A DNA stretch of 64,000 nt from Aquabacterium sp. (GCF_016234775.1 NZ_JACRAH010000021.1:186001-250000); one strand, 5' to 3'; counted from the first letter of the stretch, positions 35,667 to 44,565 are shown. Notes: a model not told the origin generated them from the sequence alone. A program made the numbers and translations.

Positions 35667-36917
35667 ATGTCGAATGACCAGAATGATCAGTCCCTCAACC
35701 GCCGCCGCGTCCTGCAAGGGCTGGGCACCGTCCCCCTGATGGGCGTCGCCGGCCTGAGCTACGGTGCGGCACCCGCCACCTCGGCTGTCAACACGACCAA
35801 GCTGGCCGTGACCGACACCGAGGTCATCGTGGGCCAGTTGCACTCCGCGACGGGCACCATGGCCATCTCGGAAACGGGATCGATCCAGGCAGAGCAACTG
35901 GCCATTGATCAGATCAACGCCATGGGCGGCGTGCTGGGCCGCAAGATCAAGGTCATCAAGGAAGACGGCGCATCGGACTGGCCGACCTTTGCCGAGAAGT
36001 CCAAGAAGCTGCTGGTCAATGACAAGGTGGCCTGCGTGTTCGGCTGCTGGACATCGGCTTCGCGCAAGGCCGTGCTGCCCATCTTCGAAAAGGAAAACGG
36101 CCTGCTGTACTACCCCACCTTCTATGAAGGCCTGGAACAGTCCAAGAACGTGATCTACACCGGCCAGGAAGCCACGCAGCAGATCATCTGGGGCCTGGAC
36201 TGGGGCGCCAAGGAGAAAAAGGCCAAGAAGTTCTTCCTGGTGGGGTCCGACTACATCTGGCCACGCACGTCGATGAAGATCGCCCGCAAGCACATCGAAA
36301 ACTTCCAGAAGGGTTCAGTGGTGGGTGAGGAGTACTACCCACTGGGCAATACCAACTTCAACTCCCTGATCAACAAGATCAAGCTGGCCAAGCCAGACTG
36401 CATCTTTGCGGCAGTGGTCGGGGGCTCCAACGTGGCCTTCTACAAGCAACTCAAGGCTGCCGGGATCACGGGCGCCAAGCAGTTCCTGCTGACCCTGTCG
36501 GTGACCGAAGACGAAATGCTGGGTGTAGGCGGCGAAAACTTCGCCGGCTTCTATTCCTCGATGAAGTACTTCCAATCGCTGCCCAACGAGAACAACAAGA
36601 AGTTCGTCGAGGCCTTCAAGAAGGCTTACGGTCCCAAGTCGGTCATCGGGGACGTGACGCAGGCCGGCTACCTGGGGCCCTGGTTGTGGAAGGCTGCCGT
36701 CGAAAAGGCCGGCAGCTTCGACGTCGACAAGGTCGTGGCCGCCTCGCCTGGCATCGAGTTGAAAACGGCGCCGGAAGGCTACGTCAAAGTCCACGCCAAC
36801 CACCACCTCTACAGCAAGGCACGCATCGCTCAGGGCATGCCGGATGGCACGTTCAAGGTGGTAGCCGAATCAACCGACCTGATCGAGCCGAATCCATTCC
36901 CCAAGGGATATCAATAA
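35667..36917 (+). CDS. urtA: Urea/short-amide ABC transporter substrate-binding protein UrtA
   Basis: A 416-residue periplasmic binding protein of the branched-chain-amino-acid type, urea-specific subgroup. The leader contains NRRRVLQGLGTVPLMG, a twin-arginine-like signal. The mature protein begins with IVGQLHSATGTMAISETG and contains the subgroup hallmarks ACVFGCWTSASRKAVLPIFE, LLYYPTFYEGLEQS and NVIYTGQEATQQI. AAGGAG (35654-35659) supports the start at 35667. It is the first gene of the urtABCDE-fmdAB run. Since formamidase, not urease, follows, the bound substrate could be formamide or another short amide. Confidence 0.95.
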   Translation: MSNDQNDQSLNRRRVLQGLGTVPLMGVAGLSYGAAPATSAVNTTKLAVTDTEVIVGQLHSATGTMAISETGSIQAEQLAIDQINAMGGVLGRKIKVIKEDGASDWPTFAEKSKKLLVNDKVACVFGCWTSASRKAVLPIFEKENGLLYYPTFYEGLEQSKNVIYTGQEATQQIIWGLDWGAKEKKAKKFFLVGSDYIWPRTSMKIARKHIENFQKGSVVGEEYYPLGNTNFNSLINKIKLAKPDCIFAAVVGGSNVAFYKQLKAAGITGAKQFLLTLSVTEDEMLGVGGENFAGFYSSMKYFQSLPNENNKKFVEAFKKAYGPKSVIGDVTQAGYLGPWLWKAAVEKAGSFDVDKVVAASPGIELKTAPEGYVKVHANHHLYSKARIAQGMPDGTFKVVAESTDLIEPNPFPKGYQ

Positions 36918-36940
36918 CCCACCCCCTACGGCCTTGGCCT

Positions 36941-36954
36941 CCCCCTCAAGGGGG
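36941..36954. repeat. CCCCC-TCAA-GGGGG hairpin in the urtA-urtB gap
   Basis: A GC stem of five pairs with loop TCAA lies 24 bases after the urtA stop, inside a CCCTACGGCCTTGGCC-type context. From memory, very similar segments recur between genes in Comamonadaceae, so it may be a dispersed element; this needs a search. It could also stabilise the urtA mRNA 3' end. Confidence 0.4.
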
Positions 36955-36992
36955 CTGATGGGCCGAACTGCGTGTGTTCGAAGGATGAGCGC

Positions 36993-37045
36993 GCGATCTG
37001 CCTGCCGTATTCAGACGACGGCCAGGGTTCAGGCAAGCAGATCGC
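36993..37045 (+). promoter_or_regulatory. Long stem-loop between urtA and urtB
   Basis: GCGATCTGCCTGCC (36993-37006) pairs with GGCAAGCAGATCGC (37032-37045): 13 of 14 positions match, around a 25-base loop. It lies about 70 bases before urtB. Such a structure may lower read-through, letting the binding protein be made in excess over the permease, or protect the urtA message. Confidence 0.5.
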
Positions 37046-37116
37046 TTCCTGCGTCAGCGTCGGTTGCAGTCACGGACCGGTGCTGCGCGGGCTTTTTGGA
37101 TTGAAGGGGATGACCC

Positions 37117-38031
37117 ATGTCTTTTGAAGAACTACTCAATATCGGCCTGATGCAGGGCTTCGCAGGCTTGAGCCTGTTTTCGGTGCTGCTGCTCATGGGC
37201 CTGGGGCTGGCCGTGATTTTTGGCCAGATGGGTGTGATCAACATGGCGCACGGTGAATTCATGACCATCGGCGCCTATACGGTGTTCATGGGATCGACCG
37301 TGATCGAGAAATACGCACCGGACCTCATCCAGGCTTACTTCCCGTTTGCCATCGTCGCCGCATTCCTGATCGCCTTCGGCATCGGATGGCTCACTGAATG
37401 GGCACTGATCCGTCACCTCTACAAACGGCCACTGGATACCCTGCTCGCAACCTGGGGCTTGAGCCTCGGTCTTCAACAGATCTTCCGCACGGCCATCGGC
37501 CCCAAGGAAGTCAGCCCGACGCTGCCCGATTGGCTGATGGGCTCCTGGGCGCCTCAAGAGGGCCTGGACATTCCCATCAACGGCATGTTCGTGATGGGCC
37601 TTACCGCCCTGGTCACGGTGCTGCTGATGCTGGCGCTGTACAAGGCCCGCTGGGGTTTGCGTGTGCGAGCCACGGTGAGCAACCGCGTGATGGCCAACGC
37701 CATCGGCATCAATACCAAACAGACGGACCGACTCACCTTTGCGATTGGCTGCGGCATCGCCGGTGTGGCCGGTGCCGCCTTCACCACCATCGGCTCCACA
37801 GGCCCTACCAGCGGCTCTCTCTACATCGTGGACTCCTTCCTCGTGGTCACTTTCGGTGGCGCAGGCAGCCTGCTGGGCACCGTGGCATCGGCCTTCGGCA
37901 TCGCCCAGACGCAATCGATCAGCGAGTTCTTCATGACAGGCTCGAACGCCAAGGTGCTCACGTTGCTCACGGTCGTGACGATCCTGATGCTGCGTCCACA
38001 AGGCCTGTTCCCCTCGAAGGTTCGCAAGTAA
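37117..38031 (+). CDS. urtB: Urea/short-amide ABC transporter permease UrtB
   Basis: A 304-residue LivH-type inner membrane permease with eight or so hydrophobic helices. The conserved GLAVIFGQMGVINMAHGEFM (about 30-50) and the EAA-like loop with ANAIGINTKQTDRLTFAIGCG identify the UrtB branch. The AAGGGG before the ATG at 37117 supports the start. It is separated from urtA by about 200 bases holding two hairpins, and followed by urtC after 25 bases. Confidence 0.94.
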   Translation: MSFEELLNIGLMQGFAGLSLFSVLLLMGLGLAVIFGQMGVINMAHGEFMTIGAYTVFMGSTVIEKYAPDLIQAYFPFAIVAAFLIAFGIGWLTEWALIRHLYKRPLDTLLATWGLSLGLQQIFRTAIGPKEVSPTLPDWLMGSWAPQEGLDIPINGMFVMGLTALVTVLLMLALYKARWGLRVRATVSNRVMANAIGINTKQTDRLTFAIGCGIAGVAGAAFTTIGSTGPTSGSLYIVDSFLVVTFGGAGSLLGTVASAFGIAQTQSISEFFMTGSNAKVLTLLTVVTILMLRPQGLFPSKVRK

Positions 38032-38056
38032 TCCAACGGTTTGAAAGGAGTTTTTC

Positions 38057-39247
38057 ATGGGCAAAGTTCAAACCTGGATCACACAGCAAAAGCTGGGCAG
38101 CATCGCGCTGCTGGCCCTGCTGCTGATCGTGGTCTTCCCCCTCGCGCTGGACATATTCCGCCTCAACCTCATCGGCAAGTACCTGACCTACGCCTTCGTG
38201 GCACTCGGCCTGGTCATGCTGTGGGGGCATGCCGGCATCCTCAGCCTGGGGCAAGGGGTGTTCTTCGGCCTGGGTGGCTACATGATGGCCATGTTCCTCA
38301 AGCTGGAGGCGTCGGATCCCATCAGCACCAAGATCCAGTCCACACCCGGCATCCCCGACTTCATGGACTGGAACCAGCTCACAGCCCTGCCGTCCTGGTG
38401 GGTGCCATTCAAGAGCCTGCCCCTGGCCTTGATCGCCGTGCTGGTGGTGCCCACGTTGTTGGCCTTCATCATCAGCTACGCCATGTTCAAGCGGCGCGTG
38501 GGGGGCGTGTACTTCGCCATCATCACGCAGGCTGTGGCCCTGATCCTGACGGTGCTCATCATCGGTCAGCAAGGCTACACAGGCGGCGTCAACGGCATCA
38601 CCGACTTGAAGACCATGCTGGGCTGGGACATCCGCACCGACCACGCCAAGTACGTGCTGTACTACGTGTGCGTGGGCCTGCTGCTGGCCTCGGTCTTTCT
38701 GTGCCGCTGGGTACAGTCTTCCAAGCTGGGGACCTTGCTGCTGGCCATGCGCGACAAGGAAGACCGCGTGCGCTTCTCTGGCTACGACGTGGCCATGTTC
38801 AAGGTCTTCGCCTTCTGCCTGGCCGCCATGTTGTCCGCCATCGGTGGTGCCATGTTCACCTTGCAGGTGGGCTTCATGTCGCCTTCATTCGTGGGCATCG
38901 TGCCTTCCATCGAGATGGTGATCTTCGCCGCAGTGGGTGGCCGCATGAGCCTGGTTGGCGCCATCTACGGCGCGCTGATCGTGAACTTCGGCAAGACCTA
39001 CTTCTCAGAGAGCGCACCGGATCTGTGGCTGTTCCTGATGTCGGGCCTGTTCATCGGCGTGACCATGGCCTTCCCCGATGGCCTGGCCGGTCTGTGGGAG
39101 CAAAAGATCAAACCCTGGTGGGACAAGCGTCAGGCCGATCGTGCCACTCAAGCAGAGCGCATCAAGGCGGCCCACGCGGCCTACCCCAATGTGCTGCCGC
39201 CCGGCAAGGATGGCCTGCCCCCCGGCATGAGCGGCCAACAAGCCTGA
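38057..39247 (+). CDS. urtC: Urea/short-amide ABC transporter permease UrtC
   Basis: A 396-residue LivM-type permease. Hydrophobic helices start near residue 15; FVALGLVMLWGHAGILSLGQGVFF and the later loop GYDVAMFKVFAFCLAAMLSAIGGAMF are family signatures. A long cytoplasmic tail (about 350-396) is Pro/Gly-rich. AAGGAG precedes the ATG. It pairs with UrtB to form the membrane channel driven by UrtD and UrtE. Confidence 0.94.
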   Translation: MGKVQTWITQQKLGSIALLALLLIVVFPLALDIFRLNLIGKYLTYAFVALGLVMLWGHAGILSLGQGVFFGLGGYMMAMFLKLEASDPISTKIQSTPGIPDFMDWNQLTALPSWWVPFKSLPLALIAVLVVPTLLAFIISYAMFKRRVGGVYFAIITQAVALILTVLIIGQQGYTGGVNGITDLKTMLGWDIRTDHAKYVLYYVCVGLLLASVFLCRWVQSSKLGTLLLAMRDKEDRVRFSGYDVAMFKVFAFCLAAMLSAIGGAMFTLQVGFMSPSFVGIVPSIEMVIFAAVGGRMSLVGAIYGALIVNFGKTYFSESAPDLWLFLMSGLFIGVTMAFPDGLAGLWEQKIKPWWDKRQADRATQAERIKAAHAAYPNVLPPGKDGLPPGMSGQQA

Positions 39248-39279
39248 CACCCTCACCTGTTCACACAAGGAACCTCATC

Positions 39280-40035
39280 ATGAGTGACACAAGTGGCAAG
39301 AAAGAGTTCGTGCTCTACATCGAGGATCTGACGGTGTCCTTCGATGGCTTCAAGGCCATCGACAGCCTCAACCTCTATGTCGACAAGAACGAGTTGCGCG
39401 TGATCATCGGCCCCAACGGAGCCGGCAAGACCACGCTGCTGGACCTGATCTGCGGCAAGACCAAGGCCAGCACAGGCAGCATCAAGTTCAAGGACCAGGA
39501 GCTGACCAGAACGCCCGAGCACAAGATCGTGCGGGCGGGTGTGGGCCGCAAGTTCCAGACCCCCTCCATCTACGAGAACCTGAGCGTCTTCCAGAACCTG
39601 GAGGTGTCTTTCCCGCAAGGCCGCAGCGTACTGGGCGCGCTGGGCTTCAAGTGCACGGACGAGGTCAAGGCGCGCGTGCAGGTGGTGGCCGAAGAAATCG
39701 GTCTGTCGGACAAGCTGGAGACCGAGGCGGGCCTGCTCTCACACGGCCAGAAGCAATGGCTGGAGATCGGCATGTTGCTGATGCAGGAGCCCGAGCTGCT
39801 GATGCTGGACGAACCCATCGCCGGCATGAGCGCCAAGGAGCGCGAGCAAACCGCAGAGTTGCTCAAGCGCATCTGCAAGAACCGCTCGATGATCGTGATC
39901 GAACACGACATGGCCTTTGTGGCTCAGATTGCATCCAAGGTCACGGTGATGCACCAGGGCAAGATCCTGGCCGAAGGCACGATGGACCAGGTCCAGAGTG
40001 ATCCCAAGGTGATTGACGTTTATCTGGGTCACTGA
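39280..40035 (+). CDS. urtD: Urea/short-amide ABC transporter ATPase UrtD
   Basis: A 251-residue ATPase of the LivG type. Walker A GPNGAGKTT, signature LSHGQKQWLEIG, Walker B LLMLDEPIAGM and the switch His in IVIEHDMAFV are all intact. The signature has the SHGQ variant instead of SGGQ, as is usual for UrtD. The ATG at 39280 follows an AAGG-containing ribosome binding site in the short gap after urtC. It ends 11 bases before urtE. Confidence 0.95.
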   Translation: MSDTSGKKEFVLYIEDLTVSFDGFKAIDSLNLYVDKNELRVIIGPNGAGKTTLLDLICGKTKASTGSIKFKDQELTRTPEHKIVRAGVGRKFQTPSIYENLSVFQNLEVSFPQGRSVLGALGFKCTDEVKARVQVVAEEIGLSDKLETEAGLLSHGQKQWLEIGMLLMQEPELLMLDEPIAGMSAKEREQTAELLKRICKNRSMIVIEHDMAFVAQIASKVTVMHQGKILAEGTMDQVQSDPKVIDVYLGH

Positions 40036-40046
40036 GGAGACACACC

Positions 40047-40736
40047 ATGCTGGAAGTCAAAGACCTGTTCGTGAGTTATGGCCAGAGCGAGGCGCTGCAT
40101 GGCATCTCGTTTGAAGCCAACAAGAACGAGACCGTGGCCATCATGGGCCGCAATGGCATGGGCAAGACCACGCTGTTCAAAAGCCTGATGGGCGTGCTGC
40201 CCACCAAGTCCGGCGAGATCAGCGTGGCAGGCAGCAGCGTCGTCAAGGACGAGAGCTACAAGCGCGTAGCCAAAGGCATCGCCTATGTGCCGCAAGGCCG
40301 CATGATCTTCCCGACATTGACGGTGGAAGAGAACATCCAGACCGGTCTGGAGAACAGCAAGAGCAAGAAGATCCCTGACGAGATCTACTCGCTCTTCCCC
40401 GTGCTGTTCGACATGCGCGCACGCAAGGGCGGCAACCTGTCGGGCGGGCAGCAACAGCAACTGGCCATTGCCAGAGCCTTGGTGACCAACCCCAAGGTGC
40501 TGCTGCTCGATGAACCCACCGAGGGCATTCAGCCTTCCATCATCAAGGACATCGCCAAGGCCCTCAACGAGATCCGCAAGTTGCGCGAGATCACGATCGT
40601 GGTGTCCGAACAGGTGCTGTCCTTTGCGATGGACGTGGCTGATCGTCTGTTCGTGATCGAAGGCGGCCGACTGGTGCATGAGACCACGCGCGCCGACACC
40701 GATGCCGAGCGCATCAAAGCCTATTTGTCTGTCTGA
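40047..40736 (+). CDS. urtE: Urea/short-amide ABC transporter ATPase UrtE
   Basis: A 229-residue ATPase of the LivF type. Walker A GRNGMGKTT, signature LSGGQQQQLAIARAL, Walker B VLLLDEPTEGI, and the C-terminal His switch region are replaced by the LivF-type VVSEQVLSFAM. The start is supported by GAGGAG nine bases upstream. It completes the importer; the formamidase gene follows after 35 bases with its own AGAGG. Confidence 0.95.
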   Translation: MLEVKDLFVSYGQSEALHGISFEANKNETVAIMGRNGMGKTTLFKSLMGVLPTKSGEISVAGSSVVKDESYKRVAKGIAYVPQGRMIFPTLTVEENIQTGLENSKSKKIPDEIYSLFPVLFDMRARKGGNLSGGQQQQLAIARALVTNPKVLLLDEPTEGIQPSIIKDIAKALNEIRKLREITIVVSEQVLSFAMDVADRLFVIEGGRLVHETTRADTDAERIKAYLSV

Positions 40737-40771
40737 TTTCTTCGAAACCCATCTTCACCAAGAGGTACGCC

Positions 40772-42001
40772 ATGGCTGACACCCTGATCAAAGTCGACCT
40801 GACCCAATCGCCCACCCTGAACGAGAACATCCACAACCGATGGCACCCGGACATCCCGATGGCCTGCTGGGTCAACCCTGGTGATGAGTTCATCCTGGAA
40901 ACCTTCGACTGGACCGGTGGCTTCATCAAGAACAATGACTCGGCCGATGACGTTCGCGACATCGACCTGAGCACCGTGCACTACCTCAGCGGCCCCGTGG
41001 GCGTGAAGGGTGCAGAGCCTGGCGACCTTTTGGTGGTAGACCTGCTGGACATCGGCGCCAAGCAAGACTCGCTGTGGGGCTTCAACGGCTTCTTCAGCAA
41101 GCAAAACGGTGGTGGCTTCCTGACCGAGCACTTCCCGCTGGCGCAGAAGTCCATCTGGGACATCCACGGCATGTTCACCAAGAGCCGCCATGTGCCCGGT
41201 GTGAGCTATGCCGGCCTGATCCACCCAGGCCTGATCGGCTGCCTGCCTGATCACAAGATGCTGGAGGCCTGGAACACGCGTGAGCAAGAGCTGATCGACT
41301 CGAACCCCGGCGTGACCGGCCTGGCCAACCCGCCTTTCGCCGGCACAGCCCACATGGGCAAGCTCACCGGCGAAGCCAAGGACAAGGCCGCCGCTACCGC
41401 AGCCCGCACCGTTCCCCCACGTGAACACGGCGGCAACTGCGACATCAAGGATCTCTCGCGGGGCTCCAAGGTTTACTTCCCCGTGTATGTAGATGGCGCT
41501 GGCCTATCGGTGGGCGACCTGCACTTCAGCCAGGGCGATGGCGAGATCACCTTCTGCGGCGCCATCGAGATGGCCGGCTGGGTGCACATGAAGGTCACGC
41601 TGATCAAGGGCGGCATGGCCAAGTACGGCATCAAGAACCCCATCTTCAAGCCCAGCCCGATCAAGCCTGTCTACAACGACTACCTGATCTTCGAAGGCAT
41701 CTCGGTGGACGAGCAAGGCAAGCAGCTCTACCTGGACGTGAACGTGGCCTACCGCCAGGCCTGCCTCAACGCCATCGAGTACCTCAAGAAGTTCGGCTAC
41801 AGCGGTGCGCAGGCCTATTCCATCCTGGGGACGGCGCCCGTGCAGGGCCACATCAGCGGCGTGGTCGACGTGCCCAATGCCTGCGCGACCTTGTGGCTGC
41901 CCACCGAGATCTTCGACTTCGACATCAACCCGACCGCCGCCGGGCCCACGAAGTTCCTCGACGGCAGCATCGACATGCCGATCTCGCCGGACATCAAGTA
42001 A
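40772..42001 (+). CDS. fmdA: Formamidase
   Basis: A 409-residue member of the acetamidase/formamidase family, which hydrolyses formamide (and less well acetamide) to ammonia and the acid. It matches the Methylophilus FmdA type: NRWHPDIPMACWVNPGDEF near the start, GPVGVKGAEPGDLLVVDLLD, and HGGNCDIKDLSRGSKVYFP with the metal-binding Asp/His region. The length is normal. It lies in the urt operon, so imported substrate is probably cleaved here to release ammonium. Next comes fmdB. Confidence 0.95.
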   Translation: MADTLIKVDLTQSPTLNENIHNRWHPDIPMACWVNPGDEFILETFDWTGGFIKNNDSADDVRDIDLSTVHYLSGPVGVKGAEPGDLLVVDLLDIGAKQDSLWGFNGFFSKQNGGGFLTEHFPLAQKSIWDIHGMFTKSRHVPGVSYAGLIHPGLIGCLPDHKMLEAWNTREQELIDSNPGVTGLANPPFAGTAHMGKLTGEAKDKAAATAARTVPPREHGGNCDIKDLSRGSKVYFPVYVDGAGLSVGDLHFSQGDGEITFCGAIEMAGWVHMKVTLIKGGMAKYGIKNPIFKPSPIKPVYNDYLIFEGISVDEQGKQLYLDVNVAYRQACLNAIEYLKKFGYSGAQAYSILGTAPVQGHISGVVDVPNACATLWLPTEIFDFDINPTAAGPTKFLDGSIDMPISPDIK

Positions 42002-42018
42002 GCACCAGGAGCACGCTC

Positions 42019-42372
42019 ATGCCCACCTATGACTATGCGTGCCCGAGCTGCGGCGGCTTCGACGCCTTTCGCAGCCTGGCTCAGCGCAATGACCCATGTG
42101 CCTGCCCTGACTGCGGCACGGACTCGCAACGTGTGTTCGTGAGTGCACCGCGCCTGGCCTGCGTGAGCAGCGACACGCGCACGGCCATGGAGACCAATGA
42201 GCGCGCGCAACACGCGCCCATGTCATCCAAGGAGTACGGTGGGTATCAGCGGCTCAAACATCCGTCAGGATGCGGCTGCTGCTCGCCAGGGGCCAAGCGC
42301 AGCGCCACGGTCAAGGCGGCCAACGGGAACAAGATGTTCCCGAGCAAGCGGCCGTGGATGATCAGCCACTGA
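42019..42372 (+). CDS. fmdB: FmdB-type zinc ribbon protein
   Basis: A 117-residue small protein with an N-terminal zinc ribbon: CPSC (about 8-11) and CACPDC (about 28-33) supply four metal-binding cysteines. The C-terminal half ends in a second small Cys group, SGCGCCSPG, then a basic tail. FmdB-type proteins are thought to regulate or assist amidases. AGGAG precedes the ATG at 42019, 17 bases after the formamidase stop. It is the last gene of the urt-fmd operon. Confidence 0.92.
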   Translation: MPTYDYACPSCGGFDAFRSLAQRNDPCACPDCGTDSQRVFVSAPRLACVSSDTRTAMETNERAQHAPMSSKEYGGYQRLKHPSGCGCCSPGAKRSATVKAANGNKMFPSKRPWMISH

Positions 42373-42397
42373 ACTGGCTGACAGCACATCGAGCAAC

Positions 42398-42838
42398 TCA
42401 GGCACGCACGCCCGAGATGTAGTGCTCCAGTTGCTCGATGATGAACTTCTGCTCGGAGATGATGCCCTTGACCAGATCGCCGATGGACACCATGCCGAGC
42501 AGGCGATCACCGTCCATCACGGGTAAATGGCGCAGGCGGTTCTCGGTCATCAGGGCCATGCACTCTTCGCTGGTCTGACTCGGGCTCACGTACATCACGG
42601 CCGAGGTCATGATCTCGCTCACGTCCGTCTCCCGGGACAAGCGAGACATGAGCGCAATCTTGCGTGCGTAGTCGCGCTCGGTGATGATCCCGACGACCTC
42701 GCCGTCCTCCATCACCAGCAGCGCACCCACGCGTTTTTCCGACATCTTGACCAAGGCGTCATAGACCGACGCTGTAGGTGCAATGGTGTGCACGAACTGG
42801 TCCTTCTTGGACCGGAGAATGTCAGCAGCAGTGGTCAC
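42398..42838 (-). CDS. Two-CBS-domain protein
   Basis: A 146-residue protein made of two CBS domains (about 10-70 and 78-135) with the usual GIITERDYARKIAL and GMVSIGDLVKGII strand-helix patterns. CBS pairs bind adenine nucleotides as energy sensors; the partner is unknown. The start is a GTG at 42838, supported by an AGAGGAG ribosome binding site; no ATG lies nearby in frame. It is convergent with fmdB. Confidence 0.9.
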   Translation of the reverse strand: MTTAADILRSKKDQFVHTIAPTASVYDALVKMSEKRVGALLVMEDGEVVGIITERDYARKIALMSRLSRETDVSEIMTSAVMYVSPSQTSEECMALMTENRLRHLPVMDGDRLLGMVSIGDLVKGIISEQKFIIEQLEHYISGVRA

Positions 42839-42871
42839 CTTGTCGCTCCTCTTTGTGGGTCAAACACGTGA

Positions 42872-43384
42872 TCAGGGAAAAGAAGGCACATGCGGATCGT
42901 GCCCCTCGAAATGGGCATCCGGGCTATTCGCTTCCATCAAGGCCTCGATGTCCTTCACGCGGGAATGGGGGATGTCCGCCATGAGCAGGATCATCCCGTG
43001 CTCGATATCCCACTTGAATCGCGCCAGACGACGACTGGGAACGGATACCCCGACCATGCTGGCCGTCCAGGCGCCAAATAGGGCGCCGGATCCAGACAGG
43101 GCCGCCACCAGCGCGGGTTTGTTGGCGTCATCCAGCCATGGCGAGAAGGCGAACAAGGCGCCGCAGGCCGCGCCCAGCGCCGCCCCCAGAGCCAGGCCGC
43201 GTTGCGCGGCACTCACCAGATCGGAAGACTGCAGCGCGCTGGCCTTGTGCAGGCTGCCCAGATCGGTGCCCTCTCGGGCGTGGAAATGCAGATGGCGGTG
43301 CTCGATGCGAGCCAGGAGCAATTGATCCATGGCGCGGCGGGCACTCGCGAGATCCGGCAGCAACCAGTAGATTCGGTGGCGCAT
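42872..43384 (-). CDS. DUF1269-like membrane protein
   Basis: A 170-residue protein. The N-terminus forms a ferredoxin-like domain (RIYWLLPDLASARRAMDQLL, HFHAREGTDLG), followed by a glycine/alanine-rich hydrophobic hairpin (AAQRGLALGAALGAACGALFAF, ALVAALSGSGALFGAWTAS) of the glycine-zipper kind. This layout resembles DUF1269 stress-related proteins. The tail ends in a His/Pro-rich stretch. GGAGGG supports the ATG at 43384. Probably cotranscribed with the CBS gene, 33 bases downstream. Confidence 0.75.
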   Translation of the reverse strand: MRHRIYWLLPDLASARRAMDQLLLARIEHRHLHFHAREGTDLGSLHKASALQSSDLVSAAQRGLALGAALGAACGALFAFSPWLDDANKPALVAALSGSGALFGAWTASMVGVSVPSRRLARFKWDIEHGMILLMADIPHSRVKDIEALMEANSPDAHFEGHDPHVPSFP

Positions 43385-43507
43385 GGTTCCCTCCGATCAG
43401 CGCCAGCAAACAGGCGCCAGACGGCACTTGTACACCCACGCCAGGCATCAGGCAAGCCCTGCCACCAGTAGGGATTTGACCGTGAGAGCGCCAGGCCTGG
43501 CGCCTGG

Positions 43508-44086
43508 TTACTTCTCGAGCGCGGCCTTGTAAACAGACTGCCTGGGCGCAGCCATCACACGCCGCAGCATGGGCTCGAAAAAGCTCAAAGGCAGCATCTC
43601 GGCCTGGCCATCAAAGGCGGGGTTGTCGTACTTCTCGACGAACTCGGCGGTCAGTGCCGAGAACGGATGATCCTTGAACTGGTCGCGCATGTGACGATCC
43701 AGACCAATGTGATGGAAGAAGTTGTAGCCCTGGAAGATGCCATGGTGTTGCACCATCCACAGGTTCGCCTCGCTCACAAACGGCTTGAGGATGGCCGCGG
43801 CAATATCCGGGTGGTTGTAGCTGCCCAGCGTGTCGCCAATGTCGTGCAGCAGCGCGCACACCACGTACTCTTCATCTCGGCCATCGCGATAGGCCAGCGT
43901 GGCCGACTGGCGGCAGTGGCTCAGCCTGTCGATCGGGAAGCCGCCGAAGTCACCATCGAGCAGTTGCAGATGGGCCAGCACGCGATCCGGCAAGGCCCGC
44001 GCCATCTTCATGGCCTCGGGCATGATGAGCACCCAATCAGCCTGGGTGCTGTCTTCCATGCGAGTGAAGGTGGCGCGAACGGTCAT
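43508..44086 (-). CDS. HD-domain phosphohydrolase-like protein
   Basis: A 192-residue protein with a His/Asp metal site: SHCRQSATLAYRDG, CALLHDIGDTLGSYNHPDIAAAIL and WMVQHHGIFQGYNF supply the candidate ligands. The arrangement resembles the mixed-valence di-iron oxygenase/HD group (PhnZ-like) as well as plain HD hydrolases; I cannot tell them apart by eye. GGAG precedes the ATG at 44086, and it follows the membrane protein gene at 44107 on the same strand after 21 bases. Confidence 0.8.
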   Translation of the reverse strand: MTVRATFTRMEDSTQADWVLIMPEAMKMARALPDRVLAHLQLLDGDFGGFPIDRLSHCRQSATLAYRDGRDEEYVVCALLHDIGDTLGSYNHPDIAAAILKPFVSEANLWMVQHHGIFQGYNFFHHIGLDRHMRDQFKDHPFSALTAEFVEKYDNPAFDGQAEMLPLSFFEPMLRRVMAAPRQSVYKAALEK

Positions 44087-44106
44087 GTTGGCAAACTCCG
44101 GCTGTC

Positions 44107-44565
44107 TCAGTGGTTGATCGCACGCTCGATCTGCTTGTCCATGATGGAGGGCTCGCCTGGCGGCCCCGCCAGATCACGGACGTTGGGCAAGCGCCCCTTG
44201 TGCTCGGGGGTGGCAGCAGCCTCAGAACTCTCGCTTTTCACCACGGTCACCGAGCCCTTGTCCAGCGGGCGTTCCGCTGCTGGGTTCTTGCAAGGCTCAT
44301 CGGTATACGTGACCTTGTCACCCACCTTGCATTTGTGGATGCCCGCAGGAGCCTGAGGCAGTGACTCGACTGGTGGCCGCTCGACCTTGGCCTCACGGCT
44401 CACGGTGGCGGCCAACTCCTTGACCTGCACCACCTCCTGCTTGATGGCAGCAGGCAAGACATGTTCAGGCACAAGCGTATTCAAGCGCCCCGCCACGAAG
44501 TATTTCCAGACCAGGGCCAGCAACACTGCCAACACCGCGCCCACCAGTATCTTGCGAACCAACAT
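44107..44565 (-). CDS. DUF4124-like anchored protein
   Basis: A 152-residue protein with one N-terminal membrane helix (about 5-25) and a small DUF4124-like segment HKCKVGDKVTYTDEPC (about 80-95) with two cysteines, typical of envelope proteins of this order. The rest is low complexity and rich in Lys, Glu and Pro. AAGGAG lies eight bases before the ATG at 44565. It is preceded (44566-44645) by a gap of about 80 bases with no evident feature. Confidence 0.7.
   Translation of the reverse strand: MLVRKILVGAVLAVLLALVWKYFVAGRLNTLVPEHVLPAAIKQEVVQVKELAATVSREAKVERPPVESLPQAPAGIHKCKVGDKVTYTDEPCKNPAAERPLDKGSVTVVKSESSEAAATPEHKGRLPNVRDLAGPPGEPSIMDKQIERAINH

Noticed and set aside
38041-39279. Open frame running through urtC into urtD
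   Set aside because: The part before 39280 is an out-of-frame reading of urtC; the real urtD start is the ATG at 39280 with its own ribosome binding site.
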